Positions 44,435 through 53,622 are shown, counted from the stretch's first letter. The stretch: DNA of 64,000 nt from SG8-40 sp963792855 (GCA_963792855.1 CAWBXZ010000005.1:124001-188000); one strand, 5' to 3'. Notes: generated by a model from the sequence alone, not told the origin. Numbers and translations: made by a program.

Positions 44435-45492
44435 GCCGTTTCTGGAGCGATGTCGTAAGCCAGCTGACTCCCTACGTTCCGGGCGAGCAGACTGAGCAGC
44501 CAGGCGTTGTCAAGCTGAACACCAACGAAAACCCCTATGGCCCCAGTCCGCGAGTGCTCGAAGCGCTGCGCGAGAACATCGGCGATGTGCTGCGTTTGTA
44601 TCCTGATCCGGTGAGCGCAAGATTGCGCGAGGTGATTGCGCGGCGCTTCGGGGTGACGCCGGCACATGTTTTCGTCGGCAATGGGTCGGACGAAGTTCTT
44701 GCGCATACATTCCGGGCCTTGCTTACGCATTCTTCGCCGGTTCTGTTTCCGGACGTCACTTACAGTTTTTATCCGGTGTACTGCCGGTTGTTCGGAGCGA
44801 GTTACAGGCAAATCCCCCTCAATGCGCGATTCGAAATCGATGTCGGCGACTATATGCAGGAAAACGGAGGTATCGTCTTCCCCAACCCGAATGCGCCGAC
44901 CGGGCTTGCCCTTGGCGTTTCGCAAATCGAGCGCCTGCTTGAAGCCAACGCGGATTCGGCTGTCGTGGTCGACGAAGCTTACGTTGACTTCGGCTGTGAG
45001 TCGGTCGTGCCGCTGGTGCACCGCTATCCTCACCTGTTGGTCACACACACTTTGTCGAAATCGTACGCTCTGGCCGGATTGCGCGTTGGATTTGCGATCG
45101 GCCATCCGGACCTGATCGGCGGGCTCGAGCGAGTCAAGGACAGTTTCAACTCCTACCCGGTCGACCGTCTGGCCCAGGCCGCGGCGATCGCCGCAATCGA
45201 GGATGTCGAGTATCTTGCAGAGAGTTGCCGGAAGATCATTCAGAGCCGGGAGCAGATGGCTGTTGACCTGCGCGCTCTCGGGTTCGAGGTGCTGCCGTCG
45301 AAAGCAAACTTCCTTTTGGCCCGCCACCCGTCGCGCGACGCGGAAACGTTGTCTGCGAAGTTGCGCGACGGTGGCGTTATCGTCCGGCATTTTCGTAATC
45401 CGCAGCGCGTTGCGCCGTATCTGCGCATCAGCGTCGGAACGGACGCACAGTGTGCGTCGTTGCTCGCTGCGTTGCGCCAAACGCTCGGCTAG
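44431..45492 (+). CDS. hisC: Histidinol-phosphate aminotransferase HisC
   Basis: The 353-residue PLP-dependent aminotransferase has the cofactor-binding Lys in THTLSKSYALAGLRVGFAIG, the opening KLNTNENPYGPSPRVLEAL, and NPNAPTGLAL. It converts imidazole acetol phosphate to histidinol phosphate. ATG 44431 overlaps the hisD stop. A 77-bp gap with a 12-bp palindrome separates it from hisB. Confidence 0.96.
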   Translation: MSRFWSDVVSQLTPYVPGEQTEQPGVVKLNTNENPYGPSPRVLEALRENIGDVLRLYPDPVSARLREVIARRFGVTPAHVFVGNGSDEVLAHTFRALLTHSSPVLFPDVTYSFYPVYCRLFGASYRQIPLNARFEIDVGDYMQENGGIVFPNPNAPTGLALGVSQIERLLEANADSAVVVDEAYVDFGCESVVPLVHRYPHLLVTHTLSKSYALAGLRVGFAIGHPDLIGGLERVKDSFNSYPVDRLAQAAAIAAIEDVEYLAESCRKIIQSREQMAVDLRALGFEVLPSKANFLLARHPSRDAETLSAKLRDGGVIVRHFRNPQRVAPYLRISVGTDAQCASLLAALRQTLG

Positions 45493-45569
45493 GCGCAGCG
45501 CCGGTGTCGGGGGCGCCGCTCGCGGCGAATTTGGGTTAGGATTGCAATCCGTTTAAAGAATCGCTGGCA

Positions 45570-46157
45570 ATGCGCAAGGCACAAGTTACCCGCAACACCC
45601 TGGAGACGAAAATCAGGGTCGAACTCGATCTGGATGGCGGCGGGCAGTCCCGATTGTCGACAGGTATCGGATTCTTTGATCACATGCTCGATCAGGTGGC
45701 CCGGCACGGTTTGATCGACCTGGATGTCGAAGCCGAGGGCGATTTGCACATCGATGCCCATCACACGGTGGAGGATGTCGGTATCACTGTCGGGCAGGCT
45801 TTTTCCAAGGCCATTGGCGACAAGAAGGGCGTGCGGCGTTACGGGCATGCCTTTGTGCCGCTCGACGAGGCGTTGTCACGGGTCGTGGTGGATCTTTCCG
45901 GCCGGCCGGGTCTCGAGTACCGCGTTGAATACGTCCGGGGAATGATCGGCGAGTTCGACGTCGATCTGATACACGAGTTTTTTCAGGGGTTCGTCAATCA
46001 CGCGCAGGTTACCTTGCATATTGACAATCTCAGTGGTGGCAATGCGCATCATCAGGCCGAAACAATTTTCAAGGCGTTCGGCCGGGCGCTGCGTATGGCG
46101 GCTGAACTGGACCCGCGTGCCGGCCAGAGCCTGCCTTCGACCAAGGGAAGTCTCTAA
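45570..46157 (+). CDS. hisB: Imidazoleglycerol-phosphate dehydratase HisB (monofunctional)
   Basis: The 195-residue dehydratase carries both metal-binding signature pairs: DAHHTVEDVGITVGQ and GNAHHQAETIFKAFGRAL. The phosphatase domain of enterobacterial bifunctional HisB is absent, as usual in this class; histidinol phosphatase must be encoded elsewhere. Confidence 0.96.
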   Translation: MRKAQVTRNTLETKIRVELDLDGGGQSRLSTGIGFFDHMLDQVARHGLIDLDVEAEGDLHIDAHHTVEDVGITVGQAFSKAIGDKKGVRRYGHAFVPLDEALSRVVVDLSGRPGLEYRVEYVRGMIGEFDVDLIHEFFQGFVNHAQVTLHIDNLSGGNAHHQAETIFKAFGRALRMAAELDPRAGQSLPSTKGSL

Positions 46158-46183
46158 AGGCCTTCCGACTCGTTTCCTTCAAT

Positions 46184-46867
46184 ATGGCCAAGATCGCAGT
46201 AGTCGACTATGGCATGGGCAATCTTCGCTCGGTAGCGAAGGCGCTCGAGCATGTCGCCCCCGAGAGCATTGTCCTCGTGACCAGTGATGCGCGCGACATT
46301 CACGATGCCGACCGTATCGTTTTTCCGGGCCAGGGCGCGATGCCTGACTGCATTCGCGAACTCGAAGCGCGCGGGCTGCGCGAACCGTTGCTCGATGCCG
46401 CGAGAAACAAGCCATTTCTCGGGCTGTGCATTGGCCTGCAGATGTTGTTCGAACACAGCGAAGAAGGTGATGTTGCGGGGCTGGGCCTTCTCCCCGGGCG
46501 TGTATTGCGTTTTCCACCAGAGCGCATGCGCGACGACTCCGGCAACAAACTCAAAGTGCCGCATATGGGGTGGAACCAGGTGTTCCAAAAGCGCCAGCAT
46601 CCCATGTGGGAAGGGATAGAGGACGGAAGCCGTTTTTATTTCGTGCACAGCTATTTTGTGGACGTTTCCGATCCCGGTATTGTGGCGGGCGAAACTTGGT
46701 ACCCATTCGCTTTTGCGAGTGTGGTGGCGCGAAAAAATATTTTTGCCGTGCAGTTTCACCCGGAAAAGAGTCAGTCTGAGGGACTCAGGCTATTGTCGAA
46801 TTTTGTGAGTTGGGACGGATCTGCAACCGTTCGCCAGGACAAGGCGCTCGGTGCACTGGACGCCTGA
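46184..46867 (+). CDS. hisH: Imidazole glycerol phosphate synthase subunit HisH (glutaminase)
   Basis: The 227-residue class I glutamine amidotransferase supplies ammonia to HisF. It has the start IAVVDYGMGNLRSVAKALEH, nucleophile Cys in GLCIGLQMLF, and the His/Glu pair in FAVQFHPEKSQSEG. The C-terminus (SATVRQDKALGALDA) is about 15 residues longer than common. It precedes hisA by 94 bp. Confidence 0.95.
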   Translation: MAKIAVVDYGMGNLRSVAKALEHVAPESIVLVTSDARDIHDADRIVFPGQGAMPDCIRELEARGLREPLLDAARNKPFLGLCIGLQMLFEHSEEGDVAGLGLLPGRVLRFPPERMRDDSGNKLKVPHMGWNQVFQKRQHPMWEGIEDGSRFYFVHSYFVDVSDPGIVAGETWYPFAFASVVARKNIFAVQFHPEKSQSEGLRLLSNFVSWDGSATVRQDKALGALDA

Positions 46868-46961
46868 ATTTCGACTTTTGCCGTAGAACTTTCTTTGTTG
46901 CTGACACGATTATCAAGCACCCCGACCTTTACATTCAGACTACCTGGACAGACTTCGGACC

Positions 46962-47732
46962 ATGTTACTTATTCCCGCTATCGATCTTAAGGACGGACAT
47001 TGCGTTCGCTTGAAACAGGGCGACATGACGGATGCAACGGTATTCTCCGAGGACCCTGGCGCAATGGCCCGTCACTGGATCGACCAGGGCGCGAAGCGTT
47101 TACACCTGGTCGACCTGAACGGCGCATTTGCCGGCAAACCGGTGAACGAGGATGCGATCAAGATGATCGTCGCCGAGGTTGGCGATGATATTCCGGTTCA
47201 ACTGGGTGGCGGCATTCGTGATCTGGACACCATCGAGCGTTATCTGGATGATGGCGTGACCTATGTGGTTATCGGCACGGCCGCGGTAAAGACGCCCGGA
47301 TTTCTCCACGATGCATGCGTTGCATTTCCGGGCCATGTGATTGTGGCGCTTGACGCGCGGGACGGAAAAGTTGCTGTCGAAGGTTGGTCCAAGATGACCG
47401 GGCACGACGTCATCGATCTCGCCCAGAAGTTTCAGGACTACGGCATCGAGGCGGTAATTTATACGGATATTGGCCGCGACGGGATGATGACGGGTGTGAA
47501 CATCGATGCAACGGTAGAGCTTGCGCGTGCGCTCACGGTGCCGGTTATCGCCAGCGGGGGCATCAACTCGCTCAAGGATATCGAGAAGCTGTGTGGAGTC
47601 GAAGACGAGGGCATTATGGGTGCTATTACCGGCCGCGCAATCTACGAGGGCACGATCGATTTCTCCGTAGCGGCAAAGCTGGCGCAGGGTGGCGGCGAGG
47701 AGACTGGCGGCGCCGCGCAAGCGCCATCCTGA
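46962..47732 (+). CDS. hisA: ProFAR isomerase HisA
   Basis: This is the (beta/alpha)8-barrel isomerase for phosphoribosyl-formimino-AICAR-phosphate. The 256-residue product has IPAIDLKDGHCVRLKQGDM with the catalytic Asp, LGGGIRDLDTIERYLDDGV, the second catalytic Asp in YTDIGRDGMMTG, and ASGGINSLKDIEKL. Product goes to HisHF. Its C-terminal tail (GGGEETGGAAQAPS) is Gly/Ala-rich. Confidence 0.96.
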   Translation: MLLIPAIDLKDGHCVRLKQGDMTDATVFSEDPGAMARHWIDQGAKRLHLVDLNGAFAGKPVNEDAIKMIVAEVGDDIPVQLGGGIRDLDTIERYLDDGVTYVVIGTAAVKTPGFLHDACVAFPGHVIVALDARDGKVAVEGWSKMTGHDVIDLAQKFQDYGIEAVIYTDIGRDGMMTGVNIDATVELARALTVPVIASGGINSLKDIEKLCGVEDEGIMGAITGRAIYEGTIDFSVAAKLAQGGGEETGGAAQAPS

Positions 47733-47755
47733 TCGTCGAATCAGGCGCAGATCGC

Positions 47756-48523
47756 ATGGGTCTTTCGAAACGCATTATTCCGTGTCTGGACGTCACCGGT
47801 GGCCGCGTCGTCAAGGGAGTGAACTTCGTCGGACTGCGTGATGCGGGAGATCCGGTCGAGATCGCCAGGCGCTACGACCAGCAAGGTGCTGACGAATTAT
47901 GTTTCCTTGACATCACGGCGAGTAGCGACGAACGCGGGCTCATCGTCCACGTTATCGAAGAAGTCGCCGCCGAGGTTTTCATCCCGCTTACGGTCGGGGG
48001 TGGAGTCCGGTCAATTGAGGACGTGCGCAGCCTGCTTAATGCGGGAGCCGACAAGGTCAGCATCAATACGGCGGCGGTGCTTAATCCGAAACTCGTCGAA
48101 CAGGCTGCGGCGCGTTTTGGTTCCCAATGCATCGTGATTGCGGTGGATGCGCGGCGGGTTCCGGACTCAACGCCTTTGCGATGGGAGGTGTTTACCCATG
48201 GCGGTCGCAAGGCTACGGGCATCGATGCCGTCGAATGGGGCAAGCGCATGCAAGATGCCGGAGCCGGTGAAATTCTGCTGACGAGTATGGATCGGGACGG
48301 TACCAAGTCGGGATTTGATCTGCAGCTGACGCGCGCTTTTTCGGACGCGCTGGATGTGCCGATCATCGCCAGCGGTGGTGTTGGCGATTGCGAACACTTC
48401 GTCGCAGGCGTGATCGAAGGCGGGGCGGATGCGCTTCTCGCTGCCAGCGTTTTCCACTATGGGGAACTCACGGTTGCGCAGGTCAAGAAATCCCTCGCCG
48501 ATCGCGGTATCGAGGTGCGATGA
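47756..48523 (+). CDS. hisF: Imidazole glycerol phosphate synthase subunit HisF (cyclase)
   Basis: The 255-residue barrel joins ammonia from HisH to PRFAR and makes imidazole glycerol phosphate plus AICAR. Landmarks are KRIIPCLDVTGGRVVKGVNF, DELCFLDITASSDER, LTVGGGVRSIEDVRSLL and LTSMDRDGTKSGFDL. The ATG at 47756 is chosen because the upstream open frame lies within hisA. The stop overlaps the hisI start by 4 bp. Confidence 0.96.
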   Translation: MGLSKRIIPCLDVTGGRVVKGVNFVGLRDAGDPVEIARRYDQQGADELCFLDITASSDERGLIVHVIEEVAAEVFIPLTVGGGVRSIEDVRSLLNAGADKVSINTAAVLNPKLVEQAAARFGSQCIVIAVDARRVPDSTPLRWEVFTHGGRKATGIDAVEWGKRMQDAGAGEILLTSMDRDGTKSGFDLQLTRAFSDALDVPIIASGGVGDCEHFVAGVIEGGADALLAASVFHYGELTVAQVKKSLADRGIEVR

Positions 48524-48915
48524 TGGGCACGGAGTGGACCGATGAAGTTGACTGGAACGGCGATGGGCTGGTGCCCGCCATCGCCCAGGATGCGGTCAGC
48601 GGACAGGTGCTGATGGTGGCGTGGATGGATCGCGAAGCCTTGCTGGAGACGGTGCAAACCGGGCGCGCGGTCTACTGGTCGCGTTCGAGATCGCGGCTTT
48701 GGCGAAAAGGCGAGGAATCCGGGCATGTGCAGCTGGTAAAGGAAATCTTTCTTGATTGCGACGGAGATGTCGTGCTACTCAAGATAGACCAGACGGGCGG
48801 TATTGCATGCCATACTGGCCGGGCGAGCTGCTTTTTCAGGAAGCTTGACACCGGCAAGTGGGTTGTTACGCAACCCGTCCTGCGTGACCCTGATCAGATA
48901 TACGGAAAGCCATGA
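48520..48915 (+). CDS. hisI: Phosphoribosyl-AMP cyclohydrolase HisI
   Basis: The 131-residue metal enzyme opens the purine ring of PR-AMP. It has LMVAWMDREALLETVQTGRA, YWSRSRSRLWRKGEESGH, LDCDGDVVLLKIDQTGG and ACHTGRASCF with the Cys ligands. The HisE domain is a separate gene here. The start is ATG 48520, overlapping hisF; a second ATG follows at once. Confidence 0.96.
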   Translation: MMGTEWTDEVDWNGDGLVPAIAQDAVSGQVLMVAWMDREALLETVQTGRAVYWSRSRSRLWRKGEESGHVQLVKEIFLDCDGDVVLLKIDQTGGIACHTGRASCFFRKLDTGKWVVTQPVLRDPDQIYGKP

Positions 48916-49229
48916 CTGACGCCAGTATTCTCGAGCGGCTTGCCGCCGTGATCGATGAGCGAAAGAGTGCCGACCCGGGTAGTTCCTATGTTGCAAGCCT
49001 GTTCGGCAAAGGGCACGATGCCATCCTCAAGAAGGTTGCCGAAGAGTCGGCTGAGGTCCTTCTGGCGGCGAAAGACGGTGATAAACTGCATATCGTCCGC
49101 GAAACAGCGGACTTGTGGTTTCATTGCCTGGTGATGCTTTCGTATCACGGCGTTGGCCCGGACGATGTGCTGGACGAACTGGGGCGTCGCGAAGGCCAGT
49201 CAGGCATCGAGGAAAAGCGTAACCGGTAG
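48912..49229 (+). CDS. hisE: Phosphoribosyl-ATP pyrophosphatase HisE
   Basis: The 105-residue MazG-like helical enzyme carries out the second step of histidine synthesis. It has SSYVASLFGKGHDAILKKVA, EESAEVLLAAKDGDK and ETADLWFHCLVMLSYHGV. It overlaps hisI by 4 bp and ends the his block. Confidence 0.96.
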   Translation: MTDASILERLAAVIDERKSADPGSSYVASLFGKGHDAILKKVAEESAEVLLAAKDGDKLHIVRETADLWFHCLVMLSYHGVGPDDVLDELGRREGQSGIEEKRNR

Positions 49230-49297
49230 CGGCCGGACCAGACTGGTTTGTGTCTGTCTGCTCCCGGGTCGTCCAGGGTTATCCGGGGTTGCTGATT

Positions 49298-49657
49298 TTG
49301 AGTGAACAGGACTGTATTTTTTGCAAGATCGTTCGCGGCGAGATTCCAAGCCGCAAGATCTATGAAGATGACGAGATTCTTGCCTTTCATGATATTCGGC
49401 CGGTAGCTCCGGTGCATTTCATGATGATTCCGAAGAAGCATGTCGCTTCGTTGGCTGATGTGCAGGAAGAAGACCGGAATGTCCTCGGCGGAATCATGCT
49501 TTTGGCGGGCCGGCTGGCTCGAGAGCAGGGTTCCACGGACGGATTTCGGACTATCATCAATACAGGCAGAGTGGGGCGGCAGGATGTCTACCATCTCCAC
49601 GTGCATGTTGTCGGCGGACAGGATCCTCTTCCGGGAATGATCCAGAAGTCGAAGTAA
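49298..49657 (+). CDS. hinT: HIT-family nucleotide hydrolase HinT
   Basis: The 119-residue histidine-triad protein has CIFCKIVRGEIPSRKIYEDD, ILAFHDIRPVAPVHFMMIPK and the catalytic triad HLHVHVV. It hydrolyses purine nucleoside phosphoramidates. The start TTG 49298 (MSEQDCIFCKI) gives the common length; GTG 49250 would add 16 residues. It sits between hisE and tatA, the usual order in this class. Confidence 0.92.
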   Translation: MSEQDCIFCKIVRGEIPSRKIYEDDEILAFHDIRPVAPVHFMMIPKKHVASLADVQEEDRNVLGGIMLLAGRLAREQGSTDGFRTIINTGRVGRQDVYHLHVHVVGGQDPLPGMIQKSK

Positions 49658-49680
49658 CTGAACTTTCGAGGGCGAAGCAA

Positions 49681-49908
49681 ATGGGAACATTCAGTATTTG
49701 GCACTGGTTGATTGTCTTGGTGGTCGTCGTTCTTGTGTTCGGCACCAAGAAGCTGGGAAACCTGGGATCTGATCTCGGAAAAGCCGTCAAGGGCTTCAAG
49801 GAAGGCGTCAAGCCCGAAGAGGATGCCACGGCAACCGCGAAACTGGAGTCCGAAGAGGCAACTGGCGAAACGATAGAAGGCGAGATCAAGCAAAAGTCAA
49901 AAAGCTGA
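49681..49908 (+). CDS. tatA: Twin-arginine translocase subunit TatA
   Basis: The 75-residue protein has an N-terminal membrane helix (WHWLIVLVVVVLVFG), the hinge TKKLGNLGSDLGKAVKGFKE (amphipathic helix), and an acidic tail. It forms the variable-size channel of the Tat pathway that exports folded proteins. It starts the tatABC set. Confidence 0.96.
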   Translation: MGTFSIWHWLIVLVVVVLVFGTKKLGNLGSDLGKAVKGFKEGVKPEEDATATAKLESEEATGETIEGEIKQKSKS

Positions 49909-49938
49909 TCCTGCCCAATCCCGCGGACGATCCCCCAA

Positions 49939-50409
49939 GTGTTCGATTTTGGCCTCTCTGAGTTGATGATCATCGCCGTTGTCGGGTTGATCGTAATCGG
50001 CCCGGAACGGTTGCCGCGGGTTGCGCGCACGCTCGGGCACCTGTTTGGACGCATGCAGCGCTATGTCACTGAAATCAAGGCCGACATCAACCGCGAGGTC
50101 GAGTTGGACGAACTGCGCAAATTGCAGTCTTCGATGAAAGAAGCTGCGCAGGAAATACAGGACAGCGTCTCCAAGCAGGTCAACTTTATCGAAGACGAGG
50201 TCAAGCAGGCTGAGTCAGAGACCAGAAAGAGCGTCGAAGAAGCCGTTGAGCCGGTCGCGGGAATCAATCTGATGCACTCGCTCAATCCTCCAGATTATCC
50301 TGAGGATTCGACTGACCAGCCATCTGCGGAGCAGATTCAAACAGCACGGAAGCCGAAAGAAACCGGCGCAGACTCGCCTCCTTCCAACAAGACCGACAAT
50401 AAGGCATAG
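49939..50409 (+). CDS. tatB: Twin-arginine translocase subunit TatB
   Basis: The 156-residue TatB has one N-terminal helix (FGLSELMIIAVVGLIVIGPE), the conserved GPERLPRVARTLGHLFGRM and a long amphipathic and coiled-coil stretch. It forms the signal-peptide receptor with TatC. The start is GTG 49939, 31 bp after tatA. The C-terminal Pro/Ser/Lys tail is low-complexity. Confidence 0.95.
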   Translation: MFDFGLSELMIIAVVGLIVIGPERLPRVARTLGHLFGRMQRYVTEIKADINREVELDELRKLQSSMKEAAQEIQDSVSKQVNFIEDEVKQAESETRKSVEEAVEPVAGINLMHSLNPPDYPEDSTDQPSAEQIQTARKPKETGADSPPSNKTDNKA

Positions 50410-50468
50410 CGGGCATAAAACATGAAGACTGGTTTCCCGGCCTTTGTCCGCCGTCACAGCAGGTATTG

Positions 50469-51263
50469 ATGAGCGACCCCGATTCCTTCATGTCGCACCT
50501 CATCGAGCTGAAGGTGCGGCTCACCCGCAGCATCATCGCACTGCTGGTGGCGTTTGGAGCGCTGTTTTACTGGGCCCGGGACATTTACAGCCTGCTTGCC
50601 GAGCCGATGCTGGCGAAGTTGCCGCCGGGTACCCAGATGATTGCGGTGGAGGTGGCATCACCGTTTTTTGTCCCGATCAAGGTCACGATGTTCGCGGCGC
50701 TGATCATCGCCTTGCCCTACATCCTCTACCAGATCTGGGCATTCGTCGCGCCCGGATTGTATTCGCACGAGAAAAAGCTCGTTCTTCCGCTGATTGCGAC
50801 CAGCACCCTGCTGTTCGTGGTCGGAATGGCGTTTGCCTATTTCATCGTGTTTCCGGTGGTTTTCAAGTTCATCACGCAGTTCGCCCCTGAAGGCGTCGCC
50901 GTGATGACCGACATTCAGAAGTACTTCGATTTCGTGCTGGCGTTGTTCCTTGCGTTCGGGGTGGCGTTCGAAACGCCTATTGCCGTGGTGCTTCTGACGC
51001 GCATGGGCATTTTCAGTATCGCGCAGATGAAGGAAGCGCGCCCTTACGTCGTAGTGGGTGCGTTCGTGGTCGCGGCGATATTTACGCCGCCTGACGTCGT
51101 ATCCCAGCTGTTGCTGGCGTTTCCCCTATGGCTGCTCTACGAAATGGGCCTGATCATCTCGAGCTGGATGGGCAAGGCGTCGGATGACGACGACACCAGG
51201 GCGGATCAAGCGAAGGTCGAGAAAAAAACAGAGCAAACCGGTTCGGACACTCCTGCCGGTTGA
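50469..51263 (+). CDS. tatC: Twin-arginine translocase subunit TatC
   Basis: The 264-residue protein has six membrane helices and the TatC signatures SHLIELKVRLTRSIIALL, ASPFFVPIKVTMFAALIIAL and FVAPGLYSHEKKLVLPL. It recognises the twin-arginine signal. ATG 50469 is chosen over an in-frame TTG three bases upstream. The C-terminus (about 25 residues) is charged and cytoplasmic. Confidence 0.96.
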   Translation: MSDPDSFMSHLIELKVRLTRSIIALLVAFGALFYWARDIYSLLAEPMLAKLPPGTQMIAVEVASPFFVPIKVTMFAALIIALPYILYQIWAFVAPGLYSHEKKLVLPLIATSTLLFVVGMAFAYFIVFPVVFKFITQFAPEGVAVMTDIQKYFDFVLALFLAFGVAFETPIAVVLLTRMGIFSIAQMKEARPYVVVGAFVVAAIFTPPDVVSQLLLAFPLWLLYEMGLIISSWMGKASDDDDTRADQAKVEKKTEQTGSDTPAG

Positions 51264-51309
51264 GGCCGTAATGACACTCCGCGCCGCTTGATTGGCCGCT
51301 ATTCTGTGC

Positions 51310-52479
51310 CTATTCGAAATTTTTGCCATGCATCGGGCGAGGCCTGGTGCCCACCTGAATCTGAACCGCCATTTCCTCGCGGTCGCGCAGCAGCTGAAGG
51401 GTAGCCCGTTCGCCGGGTCTTAGCGCGGCAATCAGATTTAGCATCTCGGTTGAATCAGTGAATGTCTGTGATTGGACGCCGATAAGGATATCCCCGCGCC
51501 TGACTCCGGCGCGTTCGGCTGGCCCGCCGGGCTGTACGCCGGCGATCAGCGTTCCATTGGTCGTTGGCAAGTTGAATGATTCGGCCAGTTCGGGTGAGAT
51601 GTCTTGCACCTCAACGCCGATCCAGCCGCGAGTGACCGAGCCGGTCTGAATAATCTGTTCCATCACCTGGCGGGCGAGGTCCGACGGGATGGCGAAGCCG
51701 ATGCCAAGCGATCCCCCGGTACGGGAGTAGATTGCACTGTTGATGCCGACGAGATTGCCTGCCGCGTCGACCAGTGCGCCGCCGGAGTTCCCGGGGTTGA
51801 TCGCAGCGTCGGTCTGGATAAAGTTTTCAAACGTGCTGATACCCAGCCGGCTACGGTTTTTGCCGCTGACGATGCCCATAGTCACGGTCTGTCCGACGCC
51901 GAACGGGTTACCGATAGCAAGCACGAAATCGCCGATACTCAAGCTCTGGGGATTGCCAAAGGCGATGGCTGGCAAGTTTGCAAGGTCCACTTTCAGCACG
52001 GCGAGATCGGTTTCCGGGTCCGTTCCCACAATCGTTGCCGAGGCCTTCCTGCCCCCGGCGAGCGCGACTTCAATCTCGTCAGCTGTCTCGATCACATGGT
52101 GATTAGTCAGTACGTATCCTTCGGGCCCTACGATGACGCCGGAGCCCAGACTGGCAGACTGGCGGCTTTCGCTGTCGAACTGGTCACCAAAGAAACGCCG
52201 GAACAAGGGATCGTCCATGAAAGGGTGGCGCGGGAGTTTTGTTTCCTTGGTCGTGTAGATGTTCACAACCGCTGGCATCGCCTTGTTTGCCGCGGTCTTC
52301 AGACTGCCAAGCGCGAGATCGGCGGGTTGTCGTTCGCCGGCTTCACGAATAGTGATCACTTCGCCACCAGTGGTCGGGCGGGACCACTTTGCCAGGTCCG
52401 GCCGCAAGGTCGTGATCACGAACAAAACCGCGAGGCAGATTGTCACCGCCTGGGAAAATATCAACCAAAATTTGCGCAT
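51310..52479 (-). CDS. DegS/AlgW-like Do-type serine protease with one PDZ domain
   Basis: The 389-residue periplasmic protease is anchored by an N-terminal helix (LIFSQAVTICLAVLFVITTL). The trypsin-like triad is His in VLTNHHVIE, Asp in PETDLAVLKVD and Ser in INPGNSGGALVD. One PDZ domain follows (VQPGGPAERAGVRRGDILIG). A single PDZ plus membrane anchor is the DegS/AlgW layout, which senses misfolded outer-membrane proteins and starts cleavage of the sigma-E anti-sigma factor. That pathway role is inferred. ATG 52479 has AGGA upstream. It is convergent with tatC and divergent from rplM. Confidence 0.92.
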   Translation of the reverse strand: MRKFWLIFSQAVTICLAVLFVITTLRPDLAKWSRPTTGGEVITIREAGERQPADLALGSLKTAANKAMPAVVNIYTTKETKLPRHPFMDDPLFRRFFGDQFDSESRQSASLGSGVIVGPEGYVLTNHHVIETADEIEVALAGGRKASATIVGTDPETDLAVLKVDLANLPAIAFGNPQSLSIGDFVLAIGNPFGVGQTVTMGIVSGKNRSRLGISTFENFIQTDAAINPGNSGGALVDAAGNLVGINSAIYSRTGGSLGIGFAIPSDLARQVMEQIIQTGSVTRGWIGVEVQDISPELAESFNLPTTNGTLIAGVQPGGPAERAGVRRGDILIGVQSQTFTDSTEMLNLIAALRPGERATLQLLRDREEMAVQIQVGTRPRPMHGKNFE

Positions 52480-52689
52480 GGCGTCCTGGAGTCCTACTGG
52501 AACGGCTGAAATATGATGCTGACCCGGCTTGAAAATATGGCCTGAAGCCAATCTCAGGCAGATTATTCCGCATAATCATGCCGGTTAGAAGTGATTGGCT
52601 CAACGAGTACCGGCCTGGCGAGGACAGGTATCATTCGTGACATGCCTGAAAACGCTTTGTAAATCTGGGTTTTGTATGCCCTTTTTGGT

Positions 52690-52719
52690 TTGACAACGCG
52701 CCTCTGTGGCGATTAGAAT
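52690..52719 (+). promoter_or_regulatory. Sigma-70 promoter of rplM-rpsI
   Basis: TTGACA (52690-52695) and TAGAAT (52714-52719) are separated by 18 bp, about 45 bp before rplM ATG. The rest of the 284-bp gap to the protease gene shows no gene. Confidence 0.75.
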
Positions 52720-52763
52720 TCGCGCCTTTCGCATTTAGACGACTCCGTCTGGGAAACGTCGCC

Positions 52764-53192
52764 ATGAAAACCTACACTGCCAAACCGGCTGAAATTCGTC
52801 GTGACTGGTATCTGATCGATGCGACCGACAAAGTGCTCGGCCGCCTTTCTGTTGAAATTGCCAGGCGCCTGCGCGGCAAGCATAAGCCTATTTACACGCC
52901 GCACGTCGACACCGGTGACTATATCGTCGTTGTCAATGCCGACAAGATCCGCGTGACCGGCAACAAGGCGCAAGACAAGATCTATTACCGCCACAGCGGT
53001 TACCCCGGTGGTCTGTATCAGACCAACTTCAAGAAGATGCAGGACCGGTTTCCAGGCCGGCCGCTGGAGCTTGCAGTAAAGGGAATGCTGCCCAAAGGCC
53101 CGCTCGGATACGCGATGCTGAAAAAGCTGAAGGTTTACGAGGGTTCACAACATCCGCATGCGGCACAGCAGCCGCAGGCACTGAACGTCTGA
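52764..53192 (+). CDS. rplM: 50S ribosomal protein L13
   Basis: The 142-residue L13 has KTYTAKPAEIRRDWYLIDAT, KVLGRLSVEIARRLRGKHKP and YRHSGYPGGLYQTNFKKM. It helps start assembly of the large subunit. It is followed by rpsI after 13 bp in the universal rplM-rpsI operon. Confidence 0.98.
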   Translation: MKTYTAKPAEIRRDWYLIDATDKVLGRLSVEIARRLRGKHKPIYTPHVDTGDYIVVVNADKIRVTGNKAQDKIYYRHSGYPGGLYQTNFKKMQDRFPGRPLELAVKGMLPKGPLGYAMLKKLKVYEGSQHPHAAQQPQALNV

Positions 53193-53205
53193 GAGACTGC
53201 TCAAC

Positions 53206-53604
53206 ATGGCCATGGCATCGCAAGCAAACTACGGAACCGGTCGCCGCAAGTCAGCAGTGGCTCGCGTCTACATCAAGCCCGGCAAGGGCTCTATCGTTGT
53301 CAACAACAAACCTGTCGATGAGTTTTTCTCACGGGAAACAGGTCGCATGCTGGTCCGGCAGCCACTCGAGCTGACAGAGATGGCGTCGAATTTCGACATC
53401 AGTGTAAATGTGACGGGTGGAGGCGAATCCGGCCAGGCGGGTGCTGTACGTCACGGCATCGCAAGGGCCCTGGTTGACTACGACGCCTCGCTCAAGCCCG
53501 TCCTGCGGAAGGCTGGCCTGATCACGCGAGACGCGCGCGAGGTGGAGCGAAAGAAAGTCGGTCTGCGCAAAGCCCGGCGGCGTCCCCAGTATTCCAAGCG
53601 CTGA
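53206..53604 (+). CDS. rpsI: 30S ribosomal protein S9
   Basis: The 132-residue S9 has NYGTGRRKSAVARVYIKPGK and ends RRRPQYSKR, the basic tail that reaches the P-site tRNA. ATG 53206 is used; ATG 53212 is possible. A terminator follows. Confidence 0.98.
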   Translation: MAMASQANYGTGRRKSAVARVYIKPGKGSIVVNNKPVDEFFSRETGRMLVRQPLELTEMASNFDISVNVTGGGESGQAGAVRHGIARALVDYDASLKPVLRKAGLITRDAREVERKKVGLRKARRRPQYSKR

Positions 53605-53622
53605 TCGTTTTCAGCCGCATGA

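Noticed and set aside
43085..45480. Long minus-strand ORFs (346 and 395 codons) opposite hisD and hisC
   Set aside because: They are shadows of high-GC genes. The plus-strand products are clear family members and the minus products resemble nothing.
51604..52509. Plus-strand ORF of 301 codons opposite the DegS-like protease
   Set aside because: It is a shadow ORF. The minus strand encodes an intact catalytic triad and PDZ domain.
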